Shown here in pieces: positions 5,559-11,208 of a stretch of DNA of 11,208 bases. The translations under genes were made by a program, and so were the position numbers. Location: assembly GCF_000497445.1 (NCBI RefSeq), contig NZ_CM002285.1, positions 7,166,490-7,177,697 of the forward strand, in the 5' to 3' direction. The notes under the pieces are model-generated. The model ran no database searches, was not told the origin of the DNA, and was given only the letters and a program-made list of their open reading frames with translations. Source of the stretch: Streptomyces roseochromogenus subsp. oscitans DS 12.976 (GTDB taxonomy: Bacteria; Actinomycetota; Actinomycetes; Streptomycetales; Streptomycetaceae). Position 1 is the first letter of the stretch. Each line of letters starts with the position of its first letter.

Positions 5559-7532
5559 TCAGCGGATGGTGATCGTGATGGTCGACCCCTTGGGCGCCGT
5601 GTCGCCGCCCTTCACCGACTGCTGCTTCACGGTGTCGCCGAACAGCCCGAGCAGCCCGCGGTCGTCCTCCACCTTGAAGCCCGCGTCCTGCAGCGCCTTG
5701 TGGGCGTCGTCGACGCTGTCGCCGACCACGTCCGGCACCTGGACCATCTGCGGGCCCTTGGACAGCGTCAGTGTCACCGTGTCGCCCGCGGCGGCCTGGC
5801 TGCCGTCACCGGGGCTCTGCTGCGCCACCTTGCCCTTGTCGTATGCGGAGTTGACCTGCGTGGAGGCGATCTTCACCTTCAGTCCGGCGTCCGTCAGTCG
5901 CTGCTTGGCGTCGTTCAGATCGTCACCGGTGACGTCCGGGACATCGATCGGGCTGCCCTTGCTGACGGTCAGCGCGATCGCCGAACCGGCGTGCCGCTTG
6001 GTGCCCGCCTGCGGCGTCGTGCCGATCACCTTGCCCTGGTCGACGTCCTCGCTGAACTCCTGGGTGACCATGCCCGGCTCCAGTCCGTCCGCCGTCAGCT
6101 GCGAGCGCGCCTCGGCCAGGGTGCGGCCCGTCACATCCGGTACGTTCACCGTGTCCGGGCCCAGCGAGATGGTCAGCGTGACCGCGTCGTGGTCACGGAT
6201 CCTGGCTCCGGGGGCCGGATCGGTGCCGATGACCGTGCCGCGCTTGACCGTGTCGTTGTACTCGCGCTTGACCTGCCCGACGTCGAGCCCGGCCGCCTTG
6301 AGCCGGTCCCGCGCCTGCGCCTCGGTCTTCGACAGCAGCGGCGGGACCTTCGTGAACTGGCCGGAGTTGATGTACCAGACCCCGGCGCCCACGCCGAACA
6401 CCACCAGCACGGCGGCGACGATCGTCAGCACCAGGCGAGGGGAGCGCCCGGACCGCCGGGATCGCCGCGGCGACGGGGCGGGCGGTGCCTGCAGCCGGCT
6501 GGTGCGCTGGACGCCACCCTCCGCCGGCGCGTCCTCATTGCCGGGCAGCGGCCGGGACGGGGGTCCCCCCGCGCGAGCGGAGCCGAGCGTGGGGGAGGTC
6601 AGCGAGCGCGGGATCACGCTCGTACGGTCCCCGGCGTTGTCGTGCTCCGTGGACAGCGCCTGCGGCGGCACCGTGTCCAGCTGCTCGGCGCTCAGCCCCT
6701 GACGCGCCTCGCGCGTCTGGGCGAGCAGCGCCACGGCGTCCTGCGGCCGGGCGTCCGGGATCCGCGCGGTCGCCGACGCGACCAGCTGGTCCAGCGCATA
6801 CGGCAGCCCCGGCGCCAGCGCGGAGGGCGGCGGCACGTCCTCGTGGATGTGCTTGTACAGCACCTGGGCGGGGGAGTCGCCGGAGTGCGGCTTTCCACCG
6901 GTCAGCATCTCGTAGAGCACGACACCGCACGCGTACACGTCGACGCGCGGGTCGGCGGTGCCCTGCTCTATCTGCTCGGGCGCGAGATACGACACGGTGC
7001 CGAGCACGGCGCCGGTGGTGCTGGTCACGGTGTCGACGGACCTGACCAGCCCGAAGTCGGCGACCTTGACCCGCCCGTCGTCGCCTATCAGCACGTTCTC
7101 GGGCTTCATGTCCCGGTGCACGAACCCGGCCCGGTGCGCGGCACCGAGTGCGGCGAGGACGGGTTCGAGGATGTCGAGGGCCGCGCGGGGCTGCAGCGCC
7201 CCGCGCTCGCGCAGCACGTCCCGCAGGGTGCACCCGGCGACGTACTCCATCGCCAGGTACACATACGACCCGTCGGTCCCCTGGTCGAAGACCTGGACGA
7301 CATTCGGGTGGGCCAGCCGGGCGACGGACTTCGCCTCCCGGATGAACCGCTCCACGAAGGATCCGTCCGCCGCGAGCGTCGGGTGCATCACCTTCAGCGC
7401 GAGCACACGGTCCAGGCGGGTGTCCAGGGCCCGGTAGACCGTGGCCATCCCGCCGACCGCGATCCGCGCGTCGACGCGATAACGGCCGTCGAGCACCTGC
7501 CCGACTAGGGGGTCCTGAAGGGTCGTATCCAC
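5559..7532 (-). CDS. PASTA-domain transmembrane Ser/Thr protein kinase (PknB family)
   Basis: Membrane kinase of 657 aa. The cytoplasmic catalytic domain spans about 18-280: glycine loop VGGMATVY (26-33), K47, E66, VHRDMKPEN with D141, ADFG with D159, and APE (184-186). A disordered linker (about 285-365) is rich in Pro, Ser, Thr and Arg. One transmembrane helix follows, LVLTIVAAVLVVFGVGAGVW (367-386). Four extracellular PASTA repeats run over about 394-458, 459-526, 527-594 and 595-657; PASTA domains in this family bind muropeptides, suggesting cell-wall sensing. The catalytic residues are complete, so it should be active. The GTG at 7530-7532 has no ribosome binding site but a -10-like TAGACT 7 nt upstream. 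The frame is open for another 220 codons upstream, but that part is the tandem array and thiG antisense, not kinase. It lies outside any division/wall gene cluster visible here. Confidence 0.94.
   Translation of the reverse strand: MDTTLQDPLVGQVLDGRYRVDARIAVGGMATVYRALDTRLDRVLALKVMHPTLAADGSFVERFIREAKSVARLAHPNVVQVFDQGTDGSYVYLAMEYVAGCTLRDVLRERGALQPRAALDILEPVLAALGAAHRAGFVHRDMKPENVLIGDDGRVKVADFGLVRSVDTVTSTTGAVLGTVSYLAPEQIEQGTADPRVDVYACGVVLYEMLTGGKPHSGDSPAQVLYKHIHEDVPPPSALAPGLPYALDQLVASATARIPDARPQDAVALLAQTREARQGLSAEQLDTVPPQALSTEHDNAGDRTSVIPRSLTSPTLGSARAGGPPSRPLPGNEDAPAEGGVQRTSRLQAPPAPSPRRSRRSGRSPRLVLTIVAAVLVVFGVGAGVWYINSGQFTKVPPLLSKTEAQARDRLKAAGLDVGQVKREYNDTVKRGTVIGTDPAPGARIRDHDAVTLTISLGPDTVNVPDVTGRTLAEARSQLTADGLEPGMVTQEFSEDVDQGKVIGTTPQAGTKRHAGSAIALTVSKGSPIDVPDVTGDDLNDAKQRLTDAGLKVKIASTQVNSAYDKGKVAQQSPGDGSQAAAGDTVTLTLSKGPQMVQVPDVVGDSVDDAHKALQDAGFKVEDDRGLLGLFGDTVKQQSVKGGDTAPKGSTITITIR
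6561..6598. repeat. Dispersed Streptomyces repeat lying in frame in the kinase linker
   Basis: The segment GGGTCCCCCCGCGCGAGCGG continuing with AGCCGAGCGTGGGGGAG matches a repeat I recognise from Streptomyces intergenic regions. Its ends TCCCCC and GGGGGA can pair. Read as the minus strand it encodes SPTLGSARAGGPP, residues 313-325 of the kinase, without shifting the frame. Boundaries are approximate and recognition is from memory. Confidence 0.6.
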
Positions 7533-7539
7533 GCAGGGG

Positions 7540-7545
7540 AGTCTA
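7540..7545 (-). promoter_or_regulatory. Candidate -10 element of the kinase gene
   Basis: TAGACT on the minus strand is followed by 7 nt (CCCCTGC) and then the GTG start, with no ribosome binding site in between. The start of transcription would fall on the GTG. No clear -35 was seen. Confidence 0.4.
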
Positions 7546-7652
7546 CGAGGGCCAACGGACACTCCCCCCGCCGAGACCGCTTTCCCGACCCCACTGAAGC
7601 CGACCTGTAACGCTTCCCACACCCCAAGCCCAACCGCTCCGCGCTCCCACGC

Positions 7653-7895
7653 CCGGCACCAGCCCGCTCCGCTCCTCGTCTGGCGCGAGCCTGCTTCGCT
7701 CCTGGTCCGGCGCGAGCCTGCTTCGCTCCTCGTCTGGCGCGAGCCTGCTTCGCTCCTCGTCTGGCGCGAGCCTGCTCCCCCCACGTCCCGCGCGAGCCCG
7801 CTTCGCTCCTCGTCTGGCGCGAGCCTGCTCCACCCCTGGTCCGGCGCGAGCCCGCATCCCCTACGACCGGCGCCAGCCCGCTCCCCTCCCCACGA
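7653..7895. repeat. Tandem array of about nine 26-29-bp units
   Basis: Units begin at about 7653, 7680, 7707, 7734, 7761, 7787, 7814, 7841 and 7867; the first six steps are 27, 27, 27, 27, 26 and 27 bp, with a 29-bp last unit. The common core is GGCGCGAGCCTGCTTCGCTC followed by CTCGT. The units at 7680, 7707 and 7734 are nearly identical and the outer ones diverge. On the minus strand each intact unit can fold as GGAGCGA / TCGCGCC (one A-G mismatch, 7-nt loop). The array lies in the 470-bp stretch between thiG and the kinase gene. The flanks 7533-7652 and 7896-8002 hold no gene, terminator or promoter I can support other than the -10 at 7540. The non-multiple-of-three units argue against coding use. 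Function unknown. Confidence 0.9.
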
Positions 7896-8002
7896 CCCGC
7901 GGTCGCCGATGGTGAGGACGCCCCGCGGGAAAGTCCAGCCCTCCAGCCGAGAGTCACGGGTGGTGCGTGGGTGGGTGGGCAATGGGCGACCGCAGCGCGG
8001 GG

Positions 8003-8800
<798 letters not shown>

Positions 8801-9019
8801 TCAGCCCCCCTGGACCGCGGTGAGGATCTCCACGCGATCGCCCTCGCTCAGCGTCGTGCCCGCCCACTGCGCACGCGGCACGACGGTCTCGTTGACGGCC
8901 GCGGCCACCCCGGAGGGCGCGGCGACCAGGGACCGTACGACGGCTTCGAGCGAGGTGCCCGAGGCGACCTTGCGGCGCTCGCCGTTGACGGAGACGGAAA
9001 ACGTCACGGAGATGCTCAT
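8801..9019 (-). CDS. thiS: Sulfur carrier protein ThiS
   Basis: 72-aa ubiquitin-fold protein whose C-terminal Gly-Gly (ending ILTAVQGG) is adenylated and thiocarboxylated to deliver sulfur to ThiG. The start VTFSVSVNGE and the segment AVNETVVPR...L.EGDRVEILTAVQGG match the family. Its ATG overlaps the thiO stop in ATGA (9016-9019), so translation is coupled to thiO; GGAG lies about 8 nt upstream within thiO. Confidence 0.95.
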   Translation of the reverse strand: MSISVTFSVSVNGERRKVASGTSLEAVVRSLVAAPSGVAAAVNETVVPRAQWAGTTLSEGDRVEILTAVQGG

Positions 9020-10176
9020 GCGGGCTGCTCCAGGAGTACGGCGCCGAAGCGCTGCGGCGTGAACGGACGGGCCTCGTCCGGCAGTTGACCACTCGTCAGC
9101 ACCTCGGCCAGCACATTCCCGGTGACCGGCGTCAGCAGCACCCCGTTGCGGAAGTGCCCGGTGGCCAGCAGCAGCCCGTCCAGCCCGGAAGGCCCGAGCA
9201 GCGGCGCGTTGTCGGGGGAGCCGGGGCGCAGTCCGGCCCGGGTCTCGGTGAGCGGCAGCTCGGTGATGCCCGGCACCAGCTCATGCGCGTCGCGCAGCAG
9301 CTCGTACACGCCGCCGGCGGTGACGGTCGTGTCCCAGCCCAGCTCCTCACTGGTCGCGCCGACGACCAGTTCGCCGTTCTCGCGGGGCACCAGATAGACG
9401 TGGCCGCCGCGCACCACGGCCCGTACGGTACGGCTGAGGAACGGCGCGTAGGGGCGCGGCACCGTCAGCCGCAGCACCTGTCCCTTGACCGGCCGTACCG
9501 GCGGCAGCAGCGCCTCGGGCACACCCGCCAGCCGTCCGCTCAGACTGCCGGCCGCGAGCACCACCTGCCCGGCGCGCAGCCCGGTGCCGTCCGCCGTGGT
9601 GACGCCGACGGCCCGGTCGCCCGCGACGTCCAGCCGCTCGGCCCACACCCGGTGGAACGTGACGCCGGCCCGCTCGCACGCGGCCACCAGGGCCGCGGCC
9701 AGCCGCCGCGGGTCGATCTGATGGTCGCCGTCGACCCGGAGCCCGCCGCGCACCCCGGGCGCCAGCATCGGCTCCAGGCGCCGGCACTCCCGGCCCGACA
9801 GCCACTCGGACTCCAGGCCGCAACGCCGCTGAAGGGCGTGCAGCTCACGCAGATACGCGCGGTCGTCGGCGTCGAGCGCGACCTGGAGGGTGCCACAGCG
9901 GCGATAGCCCAGGTCGTGGCCGGTCAGCTCGGTCAGCTCGGCCGCGAATTCCGGGTAGCGGCGCGCCGATTCCAGGTTGAGGGCGAGCAGGGTCTCCTCG
10001 CCGTAGTGCAGTTCGGTGACCGCGGCCAGCATCCCGGCCGCGACCTGCGCGGCCCCGCCGCCGGGCTCGGGGTCCACGACGGCCGTGGCGAGCCCGCGCT
10101 GCGCCGCGCGCCAGGCCGTGACCAGGCCGATGATTCCGCCCCCGATGACGAGGACGTCGGACGTACGTGACGACAT
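9016..10176 (-). CDS. thiO: Glycine oxidase ThiO
   Basis: FAD-dependent amine oxidase that converts glycine to dehydroglycine (iminoglycine) for the thiazole ring. 386 aa. The N-terminal FAD motif VLVIGGGIIGLVTAWRAA occupies about residues 8-25, followed by VDPEPGGGAAQVAAGMLAA. The C-terminal region has GLRPGSPDNAPLLG and ATGHFRNGVLLTPVTG, typical of ThiO. Start: ATG at 10174-10176 after GGGAGGGG with about 10 nt spacing; the frame is open to 10296, but that stretch is the TPP riboswitch. First gene of the operon, translationally coupled to thiS. Confidence 0.94.
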   Translation of the reverse strand: MSSRTSDVLVIGGGIIGLVTAWRAAQRGLATAVVDPEPGGGAAQVAAGMLAAVTELHYGEETLLALNLESARRYPEFAAELTELTGHDLGYRRCGTLQVALDADDRAYLRELHALQRRCGLESEWLSGRECRRLEPMLAPGVRGGLRVDGDHQIDPRRLAAALVAACERAGVTFHRVWAERLDVAGDRAVGVTTADGTGLRAGQVVLAAGSLSGRLAGVPEALLPPVRPVKGQVLRLTVPRPYAPFLSRTVRAVVRGGHVYLVPRENGELVVGATSEELGWDTTVTAGGVYELLRDAHELVPGITELPLTETRAGLRPGSPDNAPLLGPSGLDGLLLATGHFRNGVLLTPVTGNVLAEVLTSGQLPDEARPFTPQRFGAVLLEQPA

Positions 10177-10186
10177 GGGCGTCCAG

Positions 10187-10280
10187 CCCCTCCCTTCGCC
10201 GGCATGACCCGGATCAGGTTCGTACGGTCGGAGGCCGCCAGCCTCCCTCTCAGCCCGGTGCGTCCGGGCTCCCGCGAGTG
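10187..10280 (-). promoter_or_regulatory. TPP riboswitch (THI element) controlling thiO-thiS-thiG
   Basis: Read on the minus strand: the helix AGCCCGG / CCGGGCT (10264-10270 and 10252-10258) runs into the conserved CTGAGA (10248-10253). Next come a variable stem GGAGGC / GCCTCC (10241-10246 and 10230-10235) and then the hallmark GAACCTGATCCGGGTCATGC and CGGCGAAGGGA. The closing helix is TCGC (10274-10277) with GCGA (10196-10199). The thiO ribosome binding site GGGAGGGG starts 2-3 nt after this closing helix, so control of translation initiation is the likely mode, TPP lowering expression. Confidence 0.95.
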
Positions 10281-10294
10281 CTTGTACGGTGGCC

Positions 10295-10324
10295 ACCCTA
10301 GCCCGCCGCGCTCGTCACTCGTAA
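10295..10324 (-). promoter_or_regulatory. Candidate thiO operon promoter
   Basis: TAGGGT (10295-10300) as -10 and TTACGA (10319-10324) as a weak -35, 18 nt apart, would start transcription about 8-10 nt before the riboswitch. The -35 overlaps the ribosome binding site region of the divergent gene at 10339. Confidence 0.45.
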
Positions 10325-10338
10325 GGGAGCCCCCACCC

Positions 10339-10689
10339 ATGGCCCGCTCGCTGGACGGTCTGACCTTCGCCCCCGTGGCGGACCAAGCCCCAGGTCAGGT
10401 GGGTACTCACACCCGGTTCGCGTACCACGAGAAGAGCGGCGAGATCTGGGCCGAGTACGCGGGCGGCGATGTCGTACGCGGCCATCTGGTCGGCACCCGC
10501 GAGGAGGACCGGCTGGACTTCCGGTACGTCCAGCTGAGGACCGACGGGACGACCGCTTCCGGGCACTGTGTGTCCACGGTCGTCACGCTGCCGGACGGGC
10601 GGGTGCGGCTGGAGGAGACCTGGGAGTGGGAGTCCCGGACGGGCGCCGGTACGAGCGTTGTGGAACAGGTCACCGAGCACGCCCGCTGA
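10339..10689 (+). CDS. Conserved small protein of unknown function
   Basis: 116 aa, soluble, no signal or membrane segment. The pattern THTRFAYHEKSGEIWAEYAGGDVVRGHLVGT ... DFRYVQL..DG...GHC.S....LPDGRVRLEETWEWES resembles a widespread bacterial family of about 110 aa, rich in beta strands, whose members are sometimes labelled N-acetylglutamate synthase in databases without biochemical support that I know of. I do not assign that function. Start: ATG 10339 after AAGGGAG (10323-10329) with 9 nt spacing; the in-frame codons upstream run through the thi riboswitch antisense and are not coding. Divergent from thiO and 32 bp upstream of the reductase gene on the same strand. Confidence 0.85.
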   Translation: MARSLDGLTFAPVADQAPGQVGTHTRFAYHEKSGEIWAEYAGGDVVRGHLVGTREEDRLDFRYVQLRTDGTTASGHCVSTVVTLPDGRVRLEETWEWESRTGAGTSVVEQVTEHAR

Positions 10690-10715
10690 CTGACGCGTTG
10701 TCACGTGTCTATTGT
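10686..10715 (+). promoter_or_regulatory. Promoter of a leaderless reductase transcript
   Basis: CTGACT (10686-10691) and TATTGT (10710-10715) are spaced by 18 nt and both match the housekeeping pattern well (TGAC core; TANNNT). The GTG start follows the -10 by 6 nt and no ribosome binding site is present. The -35 overlaps the stop codon region of the preceding gene. Confidence 0.55.
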
Positions 10716-10721
10716 GATCGG

Positions 10722-11208
10722 GTGAGCGAGCAGACAGCGCAAGGGGGCACGTCAGGGGAGCGGCGCGTGGTCGTCGTCGGCGCGGGCATGGCCGGGGTGC
10801 AGACCGCGGTCGCCCTGCGCGAACAGGGATTCAGGGGTGCTGTCACCGTGCTCGGCGCGGAGCCGCACCAGCCGTACGACCGGCCGCCGCTGTCGAAGGC
10901 CGTGCTGCTCGGCAAGGCCGAGGGTTCCGCCTTCGACGTGGACTTCGAGACGCTCGGCGTCGAGCTGCGGCTCGGCTGCGAGGTGCTGGGCCTGCGCCCC
11001 GCCGCGCACGAACTGGACACCGAGGCGGGACCGGTGCCGTACGACGTCCTGGTCCTCGCCACCGGCGCCGAACCGATCACCCTGCCCGGCACCGAGGGCG
11101 TGCCCGGCGTGCACCTGCTGCGCACCCTGGACGACGCCGAACGGCTGCGGCCGGTGCTGGCCGAGCAGCACGACATCGTGGTCGTCGGGGCCGGCTGGAT
11201 CGGCGCCG
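10722..11208 (+). CDS. FAD-dependent pyridine nucleotide-disulfide oxidoreductase (ferredoxin reductase type), 5' part
   Basis: The first 162 residues of an FAD/NAD(P) reductase that continues past the right edge. RRVVVVGAGMAGVQTAVALR (residues 14-33) is the FAD-binding loop; YDRPPLSKAVLLG follows as in ferredoxin/rubredoxin reductases of oxygenase systems; VLATGAEP (about 111-118) is the conserved ATG motif; DIVVVGAGWIG at the cut end is the start of the NAD(P)H-binding domain. The GTG at 10722 follows a good promoter by 6 nt, suggesting leaderless translation. Its electron acceptor is unknown and no ferredoxin or P450 gene is visible beside it; the bfd ferredoxin is 7 kb away. Confidence 0.88.
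   Translation, partial: MSEQTAQGGTSGERRVVVVGAGMAGVQTAVALREQGFRGAVTVLGAEPHQPYDRPPLSKAVLLGKAEGSAFDVDFETLGVELRLGCEVLGLRPAAHELDTEAGPVPYDVLVLATGAEPITLPGTEGVPGVHLLRTLDDAERLRPVLAEQHDIVVVGAGWIGA

Noticed and set aside
5700..7508. 602-codon plus-strand frame opposite the kinase
   Set aside because: Antisense shadow of a gene with complete kinase and PASTA motifs.
7543..7857. 104-codon minus-strand frame made of 9-residue repeats (ARARRGAKQ type)
   Set aside because: The start codon has no properly spaced ribosome binding site, the array has 26- and 29-bp units that break the frame, and all frames are open here because of GC content.
7653..7895. CRISPR array
   Set aside because: Units are head to tail with no unique spacers and no cas genes nearby; it is a plain tandem repeat.
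9085..10170. 361-codon plus-strand frame opposite thiO
   Set aside because: Antisense to thiO; Gln/Arg/Pro-rich with no recognisable domain.

Overview
The window is high-GC, with heavy use of GTG starts and long open frames on both strands. Protein similarity, a three-Trp leader peptide, an iron box of the DmdR/IdeR type and two dispersed repeats that I recognise from Streptomyces genomes all point to a Streptomyces chromosome, in a conserved core region. I see no phage, transposon, CRISPR or defence genes.

Layout. (1) 1-1403: the 5' two-thirds of an anthranilate synthase gene (minus strand, running off the left edge). Ahead of it lies a complete ribosome-mediated attenuator: an 18-codon leader peptide with three Trp codons in a row, then mutually exclusive hairpins. 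(2) 1404-2756: divergent class II DAHP synthase (aroH) followed by a strong terminator. The first shikimate-pathway enzyme therefore sits back to back with the first tryptophan-branch enzyme. (3) 2844-3705: an iron-storage pair, bacterioferritin-associated ferredoxin (plus) and bacterioferritin (minus), convergent and overlapping in their stop codons. There is an iron box in front of the ferredoxin and a dispersed Streptomyces repeat fused to its 3' end. (4) 3892-5501: a small cytoplasmic sulfite-oxidase-fold molybdoenzyme (plus) converging on endonuclease IV (minus), with a duplicated 22-bp element between them. (5) 5559-7532: a transmembrane Ser/Thr kinase with four PASTA domains (minus), whose linker carries a second dispersed repeat in frame. 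(6) 7533-8002: a gene-free stretch dominated by about nine tandem copies of a roughly 27-bp unit, the most unusual feature here. (7) 8003-10324: thiO-thiS-thiG thiazole-synthesis operon (minus) behind a TPP riboswitch. (8) 10339-11208: a conserved 116-aa protein of unknown function and the N-terminal part of an FAD/NAD(P) reductase (plus).

Working together. aroH and trpE feed chorismate into tryptophan; the attenuator makes trpE respond to charged Trp-tRNA. Bfd reduces Bfr so that stored iron can be released, and the iron box would repress bfd when iron is plentiful. ThiO (glycine oxidase), ThiS (sulfur carrier) and ThiG (thiazole synthase) together make the thiazole half of thiamine, switched off by TPP. 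A recurring feature is the leaderless-looking start: several genes have a -10-like hexamer 6-7 nt before the start codon and no ribosome binding site.

No undescribed multi-gene system was found. The items most worth a second look are the 27-bp tandem array, the two dispersed repeats that have become part of reading frames, and the fully resolvable trp attenuator.
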